Shown: positions 56,968 to 64,000 of the stretch, piece after piece
Numbering within the stretch: position 1 is the stretch's first letter
How the letters are laid out: every line of letters begins with the position of its first letter
Source: Haloplanus natans DSM 17983
Lineage (GTDB): Archaea > Halobacteriota > Halobacteria > Halobacteriales > Haloferacaceae
DNA: 64,000 bases
Assembly: GCF_000427685.1 (NCBI RefSeq)
Contig: NZ_KE386573.1
Location: 2,216,938 to 2,280,937 of the forward strand
Direction: 5' to 3'
Notes under the pieces: generated by a model
Seen by the model: only the letters and a program-made list of their open reading frames with translations
What the model was told of the DNA's origin: nothing
The model's database searches: none
Translations under genes and position numbers: made by a program

Positions 56968-57477
56968 ATGAACAAAGAAGGACACGTGATCAACGCGGCG
57001 CTGTTGAGCGTGGGGCTCGGCATCGTGCTGGTGTGGCCGACGGCGTTCACGGCGTCCACCGCGCTCGAAACCGTCGAAATGGTAGCCAGGCTCTCGGTCC
57101 CGGTCGTCCTCGGGGCGCTCTTTCCCGACGTGGACACCGCGTTCGGCAAACACCGCAAGACCCTGCACAACGTGTTCGTGCTCGGTGTCGTCGCCGCCTA
57201 CCCCGTCTTCTTCGGCAACCTCCAGTTCGTCTGGATCGGCGTCGCGACACACTACCTCCTCGACGTGGTGGGGAGTCGGCGCGGAATCGCCTTCTTCTAC
57301 CCGCTCACCAGCCAGGAGTGGGGGCTCCCGACCGGCGTCACGACCAGCAGCAAGTACGCCAACCCGGTGACGGTAGTGGTGACCGTCCTCGAACTCGTCG
57401 TCCTCGGCGTCGTCAACGTCTACGTGATGCCGCTCGGCGACGTGTCCGGGGCGATGAGCGCCATGCTACTCGGATAG
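56968..57477 (+). CDS. Membrane-bound metal-dependent hydrolase, YdjM-like
   Basis: A 169-residue membrane protein starting MNKEGHVINAALLS. Motifs: the His in GHVIN, FPDVDTAFGKHRKTLHN near residue 50 and THYLLDVVGSRRG. It is the short form of the same broad family as the gene at 13745. Helices are at about 5-27, 33-52, 70-92 and 130-160. The next ORF starts one base after the stop. Confidence 0.85.
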   Translation: MNKEGHVINAALLSVGLGIVLVWPTAFTASTALETVEMVARLSVPVVLGALFPDVDTAFGKHRKTLHNVFVLGVVAAYPVFFGNLQFVWIGVATHYLLDVVGSRRGIAFFYPLTSQEWGLPTGVTTSSKYANPVTVVVTVLELVVLGVVNVYVMPLGDVSGAMSAMLLG

Positions 57478-57478
57478 C

Positions 57479-57625
57479 GTGTCCGACCGACCGCCGATCG
57501 AGTGGGACGACGACGGCCCCGTTGCCCTCCGTCACGTCGCCGCCGGGGCCGCCGTCGGCGTCGGGTTCCTGTTCGGTGCGGGCGTCCTGCTCCTCGTCCG
57601 GCGCTCGCTCCGCGAGGGGGCGTAG
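57479..57625 (+). CDS. 48-aa single-helix protein, or 5' part of a broken membrane gene
   Basis: GTG 57479 follows the hydrolase stop by one base. The product has an acidic start (SDRPPIEWDDDGPVALRHV) and one helix, ending RRSLREGA before TAG 57623. The next ORF continues in the same frame directly after this stop, so the two may be one gene split by a nonsense codon. Taken alone, this piece has normal length for a small haloarchaeal membrane protein. Confidence 0.6.
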   Translation: MSDRPPIEWDDDGPVALRHVAAGAAVGVGFLFGAGVLLLVRRSLREGA

Positions 57626-58291
57626 GACCGTCTGGTCGCGATCCTCCTCGTCCTCGCGGTACTCCCACTGACCGGGCGGGCGCTTCTCGGCATCCGCGCG
57701 ACTGAGACGCCGACCGCCGACTCGCTCCGGCGCCGACCCCTGCTTCTCGCCGGCGGCGCCTGGGCGCTCGTCCTCGCGGCCACCTTCCAGTGGCGGCCCC
57801 TGGCCGTCGTTGCCCTCCTCGTGGGTGCGGTCGGGCTGTGGCTCGTCGCGGCCGCCTGCCGGACGCAGGGGCGACTCGACCCCGCGGCGGGGACGCTCAC
57901 GTACGGCTCGCGGACGGCGTCGCTCGACGGTCTCGGCGGTACGTGGCGGCTCCCGCTCGGACCGGTGTCGGTGTACTGGCTCGACTTCGCTCGCGGAAGC
58001 GTCGCCAGCGGAGTACCCCGGATTATCGTGGTACCACGCCGTGTCGATAGCGACGTGTCGGCGGTGCTCGGCCGGGCAGCCACGACCGAGGGCGAGACGG
58101 ACACATTGGGAGCGGCCAGCGACGCCGAACGCGCCGTGGCGGCGACGCTCGGCCTCGGCTTTCTCCTCGCCGGTCCGGTCGCGTGGCTCGTTCTGCCGGC
58201 GAGTGCCGACGCGACGCTCGTGACCGGGTATCTGGCGCTTCTCGGCCTGCCATTCGCCGTCGTACTCTTGCGGTACGCGCTGGTCGCTTAG
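57626..58291 (+). pseudogene. Membrane protein lacking a start codon after an in-frame TAG
   Basis: The frame runs from GAC CGT CTG GTC directly after TAG 57623-57625 to TAG 58289-58291, 221 codons. It has helices at about codons 4-22, 40-57 and 60-76, a beta-rich soluble centre and two C-terminal helices. There is no ATG or GTG until 57821, which would drop the first three helices. The upstream part is clearly protein-like, so the start codon was lost, or the upstream gene was once fused. It shares TTAG with the convergent PHP gene. Confidence 0.65.
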
Positions 58292-59052
58292 TACGTCGTC
58301 ACGTCGTCGAACCGGCCCCGGTAGGCCACGTTGCTCGGGTGAGTCGGCTCGGTGCCCGAGAGGAAGAGGCGGTCGAGTTTCCCCCACGAGTTCTCGTAGC
58401 CGAGGTGGGCGAACTCGACGAGCCCCTGGGTGTGGTGGCCGAGGCCGCTCCGGCGGACCACTCGCCGCGAGGCGCCGGACCGGAGCGCGTCGACGAGGTC
58501 GGTCACGGAGTCGACGGGGTCGTCGAAAACCGTCCACGCCTCGCCGACCGTCCGCCGGAGGTGCGCGTAGGACGACCCGAATCCCGGGAGTCCGGTCGCG
58601 CGGGCGACCGCTCGGCCGCGCCGGTTCTGATGGGGGAGACATTTGGCGTTGTACGTCTCGACGGCGTCGACGTGGTCGGCGTTCGCGGCCACGTCCTCGC
58701 GGTCGCAACTCACGTTTAGCATCTCGGGATGCGGGACGAGGACGGCCGCGTCCTGCCGGTCGAACTCGTCGAGCGCCCCACGGAAGGTGATGAAGTCGGG
58801 AACGGGATCGGTGAGGCCAACGGCGAGGAGGTGTCGGCGGTCGTACCAGGGGCCGGTGAACACCTCGCGTGCGGGCACGACGAGGAGGTCGTCGTCCGAA
58901 AAGCGAGCGGCGCGGGTTCGGATGTCCGGCAGGCGAGTGAAGTGGGGCGCGTACACGAGCACGTCGATACCGCGGGCCTTCGCCCGCGAGACGACCCGTT
59001 CGTCGAGAGCCTTGACGTGCATATCCACGCGGGTCGGTCCGGCCGTCGTCAC
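58288..59052 (-). CDS. PHP domain metallo-hydrolase
   Basis: A 254-residue PHP protein. RVDMHVKA near residue 8 replaces the usual DxHxH first motif, VYAPHFTRLPD follows, and HPEMLN and later NAKCLPHQNRRGRA contain the other metal-binding positions. The first motif has only one His, so metal binding may be reduced. Such proteins are polymerase-linked or free phosphoesterases. Start GTG 59052 keeps the first motif inside the protein. Confidence 0.85.
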   Translation of the reverse strand: MTTAGPTRVDMHVKALDERVVSRAKARGIDVLVYAPHFTRLPDIRTRAARFSDDDLLVVPAREVFTGPWYDRRHLLAVGLTDPVPDFITFRGALDEFDRQDAAVLVPHPEMLNVSCDREDVAANADHVDAVETYNAKCLPHQNRRGRAVARATGLPGFGSSYAHLRRTVGEAWTVFDDPVDSVTDLVDALRSGASRRVVRRSGLGHHTQGLVEFAHLGYENSWGKLDRLFLSGTEPTHPSNVAYRGRFDDVTTY

Positions 59053-59135
59053 GGCAGGGTCTGCATCGACCCCGCAGTTAGTGATTGCTATTTCGGCCCC
59101 GAATGTCGGGAAAACGAGGTGACGGCGGCGGGGAG

Positions 59136-59573
59136 CTACCGCTCGTCGGAGTCGAGGACGCGGATCTGGTCGCCCCGAACCGTGACCGGGATGGGAACGG
59201 TCGCCTCGTACAGTTCGACCGTCACCTGGTCTTTGCCTTCGTCGATACGCTGGACGCGTGCCTTCTCGCCTTTGAACGGTCCGGCGATGAGTTCGACGAT
59301 GTCACCCTCGGCGATACCCTCCACGTCCGGCGTCGGCGAGAGGAAATGTTCGACCTCCGTGAGCGAGGAGGTGCCGGGGACGATGGAGCGAGCGTGGGGG
59401 ATTTCGTCCATCACGCGTTCGAGGACGGCGCTGTTGTCGGCCTCGACCATCACGTAACTCGTGAGCGAGTCGGGCGCGAGGACGGCGTGTACCTCGTCTT
59501 CCTCCCGGCTGGCGATCATGTCCGCGACGGTCCGTTCCTGGCTGGCCGTGGTCTTGACGGCGAAGATACCCAT
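59136..59573 (-). CDS. spt5: Transcription elongation factor Spt5
   Basis: A 145-residue NusG/Spt5 protein: NGN domain (residues 1-85, [20 protein letters not shown] start) and one KOW domain ([20 protein letters not shown]). With Spt4 it holds the RNA polymerase clamp closed. It directly follows secE (stop TAG abuts ATG), the archaeal secE-spt5 pairing. Confidence 0.96.
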   Translation of the reverse strand: MGIFAVKTTASQERTVADMIASREEDEVHAVLAPDSLTSYVMVEADNSAVLERVMDEIPHARSIVPGTSSLTEVEHFLSPTPDVEGIAEGDIVELIAGPFKGEKARVQRIDEGKDQVTVELYEATVPIPVTVRGDQIRVLDSDER

Positions 59574-59747
59574 CTACGCGCCTCCGGGGAGGAAGGTCAT
59601 GATGGCGAAGATGATGAAGCCGAGCAGACCCACGAGAAAGACACCGGCACCCGCGACTTTGGAAACCTGCGAGAACTCGTTCCACGACGGCGTGCTGGCC
59701 ATCTTGAGCACGCGGACGTAGCTTGCGAGGTCGTATTTGACATCCAT
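59574..59747 (-). CDS. secE: Preprotein translocase subunit SecE (Sec61 gamma)
   Basis: A 57-residue single-helix protein: MDVKYDLASYVRVLKMASTP, amphipathic helix, then the membrane helix (about residues 35-53) and a PGGA end. It clamps SecY in the translocon. Its stop touches the spt5 ATG, so they share a message. A minus-strand GATAAAAAAA at 59771-59780 sits about 27 bases before ATG 59747, fitting a leaderless transcript. Confidence 0.95.
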   Translation of the reverse strand: MDVKYDLASYVRVLKMASTPSWNEFSQVSKVAGAGVFLVGLLGFIIFAIMTFLPGGA

Positions 59748-59770
59748 ACGGGTTCGTAGACGAGCGAGCT

Positions 59771-59780
59771 TTTTTTATCT
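59771..59780 (-). promoter_or_regulatory. TATA element of secE-spt5
   Basis: Minus-strand GATAAAAAAA lies 24-33 bases before the secE start, the expected distance for a leaderless haloarchaeal operon. Confidence 0.6.
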
Positions 59781-59825
59781 ATTGATAGCGTCGGGGCGAC
59801 GACGCAGTGGTGTGACCCGCCCGTC

Positions 59826-61349
59826 TCACTCCTCGAACCGCAGTTCCGCCGACAGCCCCTGGGCCATCTCGATGTCGCGCCCGTTGTTCAGCGTCCACGC
59901 CGTCCGCTCCGTGACCGCCTCGATCACCTCGCGGGCCGACGGCGAGCCTTTCCCGGACTTGCCGACGCCACCGAACGGGAGTTGGACCTCGGCGCCGATA
60001 CAGGGCAAGTTGGCATAGGCCAGCCCCACGTCCGCCTCGTCGCGGTAGTAGTTGAGCTGTCGGTAGTCCTCGCTGACGATGGCCCCCGCCAGCCCGTAGT
60101 CGACGGCGTCGTTGATTTCGACCGCCCGCTCGACGGACCCGCGATAGGGAACCAGGGCGACGTGCGGCCCGAACACCTCCTCCCGGAGGACGCGACTTTC
60201 GGGGTCGAAGGCCATCTCGTAGACGAAGGGGCCGACCCAGTGGCCGGCCTCGTGGCCCGCGGGAATCTCGTCGGGGGCGAGTTCCGCGCGGTCGACGAGC
60301 ACCGTCGCGCCCGCCTCGCGGGCGCGGTCGTTGTACTCGCGGAACTTCGCGACCGCGTCGGCGTCGATCAGCGGCCCCATGAACGTCGTCTCGTCGAGGG
60401 GGCCACCCACCGCGATTCGCTCCGCGGCGTCGACGAAGCGGGCACGGAAGTCGTCGTAAACGTCCTCGTGGACGATCAGGCGCTCGGCGGAGACACAGCG
60501 CTGCCCGGTCGTCTTGAACGCCGAGAGGACGGCCGACGGCACCGCGATGTCGAGATCGGCCGCCTCGGTCACGACGAGGGCGTTCTTGCCCCCCATCTCC
60601 AGCGAACAGTCGCGGCCGGGGCGCCCGCCCAGCCGCTCGTCGATGGCGTGGCCCACCGCGGCCGAGCCGGTGAACAGAACCGTGTCCACCCGGTCGTCGT
60701 CGACGATGGCCGCGCCCACCTCGCCGGGTCCCTGCACCAGATTGAACACGCCGGGCGGGACGCTCGCGTCGTCGAACATCTCGGCGACGATCCGGCCACA
60801 GTACGGCGTCTGCTCCGCGGGCTTCCAGACGACGGTGTTGCCCTCGACCAGCGTCACCGCCATATGCCAGAAGGGGATGGCGACAGGGAAGTTCCAGGGC
60901 GTGATACAGCCGACGACACCGCGGGGGCGGCGCCGCATATACGCGTCCTTGCTCGCGATTTCGCTCGGCACCACGTCGCCGTGGGGGTGGCGGGCGTTGC
61001 CCGCCGCCCACTCCACCATGTGCGCCGCCTCCTCGATGTCGGCCAACCCCTCGCTGATCTCCTTGCCACATTCGCGGCTGACGATTTCGCCGAGTTCGGC
61101 CTTGCGCTCGCGAAGTTCGGCGTACACGTCCCACAGCACGTCGGCGCGGTCGACGTAGGACCGCCGGCGCCACTCGTCGGCCGCGTCGCTCGCCGCGCCG
61201 ACCGCCCGCGCCACGTCGGCCGGCGACGCCCTCGTGAACGTCGCGACGGTCCCGCCGGTGGCCGGGTTCGTGCTCTCGAACGGCTCCCCCTCATCCTCGA
61301 CCCACTCGCCGTCGACGTACCCTTCGAACGGTTCGGTGCTGTGTGTCAT
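59826..61349 (-). CDS. Aldehyde dehydrogenase, probably L-glutamate gamma-semialdehyde dehydrogenase
   Basis: A 507-residue NAD(P)-dependent aldehyde dehydrogenase. The catalytic Cys is in FKTTGQRCVSAERL near residue 290, the general-base Glu in LEMGGKN near 255, and the cofactor Asn in TPWNFPVAIP. The ECGKEISEG and EIASKDAYMRRRPRG segments match the haloarchaeal P5C-type dehydrogenase that follows proline dehydrogenase in proline breakdown. A proline dehydrogenase remnant sits immediately upstream. ATG 61349 is the only good start. Confidence 0.93.
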   Translation of the reverse strand: MTHSTEPFEGYVDGEWVEDEGEPFESTNPATGGTVATFTRASPADVARAVGAASDAADEWRRRSYVDRADVLWDVYAELRERKAELGEIVSRECGKEISEGLADIEEAAHMVEWAAGNARHPHGDVVPSEIASKDAYMRRRPRGVVGCITPWNFPVAIPFWHMAVTLVEGNTVVWKPAEQTPYCGRIVAEMFDDASVPPGVFNLVQGPGEVGAAIVDDDRVDTVLFTGSAAVGHAIDERLGGRPGRDCSLEMGGKNALVVTEAADLDIAVPSAVLSAFKTTGQRCVSAERLIVHEDVYDDFRARFVDAAERIAVGGPLDETTFMGPLIDADAVAKFREYNDRAREAGATVLVDRAELAPDEIPAGHEAGHWVGPFVYEMAFDPESRVLREEVFGPHVALVPYRGSVERAVEINDAVDYGLAGAIVSEDYRQLNYYRDEADVGLAYANLPCIGAEVQLPFGGVGKSGKGSPSAREVIEAVTERTAWTLNNGRDIEMAQGLSAELRFEE

Positions 61350-61453
61350 ACCCGTGGAGCTACGCGGAGTAGTCGGATAAATTACGTGTTCGGCCCGGTT
61401 CGTGGCCGATCTCGGGGGTTCTCTCCCGGAAAGGCCGACGTACGTCCACGGCA

Positions 61454-61971
61454 CTACCGGCCGGCGGCACTGTCGACGATGGCCCGCAGCGCGAACCCGA
61501 GGTTCTCGCGGCGTTCCCTGACCCGGCGGTAGAAGTACGACGCCCACGCGGAGCCGTACGGGACGTACTGGTAGACCGTCTCGGTCGCCGCGAGTTCGCG
61601 CTGGCGGTCCTCGCGGACGCCCATCAGCATCTGGAACTCGTAGTCGCGGTCGTACCGAGCGCCCAAGTCGAGCGCGCGGTCGATCATCGCGTCGTCGTGG
61701 GTGGCGACGGCGATACCGACGGTCGTCTCGGCGAACAGTCGGCGAAGCAGGTCGCGGTAGGCGTCGCCGCCGGCGGCACGGTCGCGGGGAGTCGTTCGAG
61801 GAGACGGAGATACTCCTCGGCGTCCGCGCGGGCGTCCGCGGGGTCGTCGTGATGTTCGCCGAGGTGGTTGACGATGGCGGCGATCCCCGCGTCGTCGAGG
61901 CTGCGGACGTGGGCAACGGCACCGTCGATGGATTCGCCGGCGACGAATCGGTCCGCTATCGGCGGGAGCAT
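61454..61971 (-). pseudogene. Proline dehydrogenase with a central deletion and frameshift
   Basis: Reading from ATG 61971, the first 70 or so codons (MLPPIADRFVAGESIDGAVAHV... to LLERLPATVPPA) are the N-terminus of a haloarchaeal proline dehydrogenase. The frame then changes, and from about 61758 another frame gives its C-terminus (AYRDLLRRLF, VATHDDAMIDR, YEFQMLMGVR, YVPYGSAWASYF). An intact protein has about 290 codons; only about 170 remain, so the barrel core with flavin and substrate residues (about 120 codons) is deleted. The fusion point lies at about 61760. The enzyme must be inactive. Confidence 0.82.
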
Positions 61972-62052
61972 AGTCGGCGTAGGTGATCGGGAGAGAAAAC
62001 CCGGTCGGTGGCCATCGAAGCGATTAAGCCCGGACTGACCGAACGTCGCCCC

Positions 62053-62313
62053 ATGCAACAGCTCATCGTCAGGGGGGACCCCGGCATCCGGAAGGACGCC
62101 GTCATCGACTACGACGGCGAGGAGCAGGTCTGTTTCTCGATCCAGCGCCAGGGCGACTACCACGGCCCCGACGAGGTACAGCTCTGGTGTACTATCGGCA
62201 CGCCCGACGAGCGAGAGGCCTTCGAGAAACGCCAGTACGTGCCCCACTGGCTCGGTGTGGACTCGGTCGACGCCGACGCGCTCGACGTGATCGCCCCGCG
62301 CGGCCGACAGTAG
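62053..62313 (+). CDS. HAH_0734-like conserved protein
   Basis: An 86-residue soluble protein starting MQQLIVRGDPGIRKDAVIDY and containing HGPDEVQLWCTIG and QYVPHWLGVDSVDAD, which I recognise from the haloarchaeal HAH_0734 family of unknown function. The ATG at 62053 is preferred over 62008. Two cysteines are present but no zinc motif. Confidence 0.82.
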   Translation: MQQLIVRGDPGIRKDAVIDYDGEEQVCFSIQRQGDYHGPDEVQLWCTIGTPDEREAFEKRQYVPHWLGVDSVDADALDVIAPRGRQ

Positions 62314-62342
62314 TTACGCGACGACCAACCGTCACGCGTCGC

Positions 62343-64000
62343 TCACGCGACGCCCAACTCCAACCGGTCGACCCGATAGATCGTCACCGCCTCGTTCTGG
62401 AACACGGGCGTGAGTCCCTCGACGCCCGCGAACGTCACCGACCCGTAGCGGGCGCGCTCGGCCGGGCCGACCCACACGTACTCGACGCCGTAGCGTTCGA
62501 GCACCGCGACGGTTCGCTCCGGCGGGCCGGTGTAGGCGGCGTCCACGTCCCGCACCCGTGTGAGATACGGCTCGACACCCCGGTAGCCGACTTCGTGATG
62601 CCAGCCGGCCACGGTCGGCACGCCGGTCAAACTCGCGGCCGGGCTGGAGTCCCAGCTATACATCCCGGGCGGTGCGGGGGCGTCGCCACCCGGACCCGGA
62701 TACCGCCCCGTCGCCGGTGCGGAGAGGAGCGTCGGCTGTCCCTCCAACTCGTCGACGTAGGCGATGGCCGGCGCCTCGTCGGGATGCTTGCGCTCGACGA
62801 ACCGGGTGGCGTCGAGCGTCAGTTCCGGAGTGGCGGCGAAATGCGACGAGAGCGCCAGCCCCGCGTAGGGCACCGTCGCGAGAACGACGGCGGCGGCGAG
62901 GCCGATCCGGAGCCACCGCGAACGGGTGCCCGGTGTGGGGAGTTCGCCGCCCGCCCACCGGACGAAGGCCGGGAGGGCGACGCCCGCGGCCGTCCCCCAC
63001 AGCACCCACACCTGCATGTACGTCTTGAACACGGTGTTCATCCGCAGCGGCCCGGCCTGCTCTTTCACGTAGACGAGTTCGACGAGGCCGACCAGCCCGG
63101 CGCCGGCGACGATCAGGACCGTCTCGAACCCTACGGGCCGGTTCGTTCGGTGGGCGGCCCACCCGAGGGCGAGAAGGGGGCCGACGGCGACGGCGGCGGC
63201 GAGGTTCGCCGTCGCGGCGAGGAGGCCGAGGGCAGCAACGCCGAGGAGCAAGGGGAAAACGCGATCGATCGACAGCCGATCCAGCAGGTAGGCGTAGAAG
63301 ACGACGAGGAAGGCGCCGTGAACGAGCAGGAGGCCGGAGAGGCTCGTCCGCTCGGCCGCGGCGAGAAGCGCCACCTCGCGCCCGCCGCCGGCACCGAGCA
63401 GGAAGGGGAGCGCGAGGAGGCCGCCGAGGACGCCCGCGGCGCCCGCGACGGCGAGGGCGCCGACGAGGTGACCGAGTTCGTCGAGGACGGGACCGTCCTC
63501 GCGCGCGCCTCTCCGCGCAGCGAGGCGACGGGAGAGGATCGGCCACGGGTCCGCCGGCCCGAGCGCGACGCCGAGAAACAGGAGGCCAAACAGGGAGGGC
63601 ATGCTCCACGTGTCGACGACGGTCTGTAAACCGGCGAGCAGGGGGACGGCGACGAACGCGAGGGCGCGGCGCCGCCACAGATCACGCGGCGGCGTCCGGT
63701 AGCAGGCGAAGGCGAGGGCGGCGCCGAGCAGGAGAAAGGGCGTCCCCATCATATGCGCGTGGAGGTCGCCGTTCAGCCAGGCGAAGAGGGGGAACTCGTT
63801 GATCGTCCCGGGAACGACGCGGCTGGCGGTCCAGTACGAGAAGGCGTCGATACCGCCGAGAACGTCCTCGACGGTGTAGCGCGAGCGGGCGGCGATGGCG
63901 CCGGCGACGGCGCGCTGGAGCGACGGGGGGAGGGCGTCGACGACGAGGCGGCTGGCGGTGACGAGGTTGCTCGCGACGCCGACGAAGAAGGCGGCGGCGA
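62343..64000 (-). CDS. DUF2298 large membrane protein, N-terminus cut by window edge
   Basis: The visible 552 codons form the C-terminal part of a DUF2298 (YYY-motif type) membrane protein: the family motif NGDLHAHM near 63750, eight or more helices, the KTYMQVW motif, and a C-terminal soluble domain with YVWVGPAERARYG. These are thought to be glycosyltransferase-like or lipid-linked-sugar proteins of the envelope. The upstream part, with further helices, lies outside the window. ATG pair 63752 is inside the frame but too late to be the true start. Confidence 0.85.
   Translation of the reverse strand, partial: AAAFFVGVASNLVTASRLVVDALPPSLQRAVAGAIAARSRYTVEDVLGGIDAFSYWTASRVVPGTINEFPLFAWLNGDLHAHMMGTPFLLLGAALAFACYRTPPRDLWRRRALAFVAVPLLAGLQTVVDTWSMPSLFGLLFLGVALGPADPWPILSRRLAARRGAREDGPVLDELGHLVGALAVAGAAGVLGGLLALPFLLGAGGGREVALLAAAERTSLSGLLLVHGAFLVVFYAYLLDRLSIDRVFPLLLGVAALGLLAATANLAAAVAVGPLLALGWAAHRTNRPVGFETVLIVAGAGLVGLVELVYVKEQAGPLRMNTVFKTYMQVWVLWGTAAGVALPAFVRWAGGELPTPGTRSRWLRIGLAAAVVLATVPYAGLALSSHFAATPELTLDATRFVERKHPDEAPAIAYVDELEGQPTLLSAPATGRYPGPGGDAPAPPGMYSWDSSPAASLTGVPTVAGWHHEVGYRGVEPYLTRVRDVDAAYTGPPERTVAVLERYGVEYVWVGPAERARYGSVTFAGVEGLTPVFQNEAVTIYRVDRLELGVA

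Noticed and set aside
57623-57625. TAG read as pyrrolysine
   Set aside because: Haloarchaea do not use pyrrolysine and no pyl genes or suppressor tRNA are seen; a lost start codon or nonsense change is simpler.

Overview
The window is chromosomal DNA from a haloarchaeon. The support is direct: high GC, strongly acidic proteins, leaderless genes with a TATA element about 27 bases before the start codon, and archaeal or haloarchaeal genes (aCPSF1, Spt5-SecE, eIF1A, MBF1, GGPP synthase IdsA, Get3/ArsA, an Htr transducer, a HalOD1 protein, a PGF-CTERM surface protein). The genus cannot be fixed from the sequence alone; a member of Haloferacales is a guess.

Layout. 1-3.4 kb: haem-copper oxidase subunit I with small membrane partners. 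3.5-9.8 kb: DRG GTPase, a TIGR04206-like protein, an MDR reductase, MBF1, AlaX, a PGF-CTERM surface protein and a HAD hydrolase. 10-12.6 kb: an RNase J-IdsA operon behind a structured leader. 12.6-13.7 kb: decayed IS200/IS605 (TnpB) material. 13.7-33.2 kb: ordinary single-copy genes (membrane hydrolase, MscS, Htr, HesB, HisD, MOT1-type transporter, GGT, eIF1A, dehydrogenase, K+ channel, MFS, GNAT) ending in an acetate module (SSS permease, 39-aa partner, convergent Acs). 33.3-45.7 kb: a near-perfect 6.09-kb tandem duplication. 45.8-64 kb: SppA, a coiled-coil protein, an IS200/IS605 end relic, a DNA glycosylase, aCPSF1, SDR, Get3, aminotransferase, Spt5-SecE, P5C-type dehydrogenase beside a collapsed proline dehydrogenase, and the start-proximally cut DUF2298 membrane protein.

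The main discovery is the tandem duplication. It copies the 3' 98% of korA, all of korB, a membrane ORF, an FAD reductase, an aldo/keto reductase and the 3' part of a DUF373 gene. The junction sits on an 8-base microhomology. Korβ, the FAD reductase and the aldo/keto reductase are thus present twice intact, while korA and DUF373 each have one intact and one broken copy. Only three sequence differences were seen between the copies, all in korA/korB.

The second is a family of about 82-bp inverted repeats (four copies, two from the duplication), each starting on the last base of a TGA stop codon, with coordinated changes in both arms. Gene packing is very tight: six convergent pairs interlock their stop codons in a 4-base overlap. 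Several genes are freshly broken: tnpB, proline dehydrogenase, korA copy 2, DUF373 copy 1 and a membrane gene at 57.6 kb.
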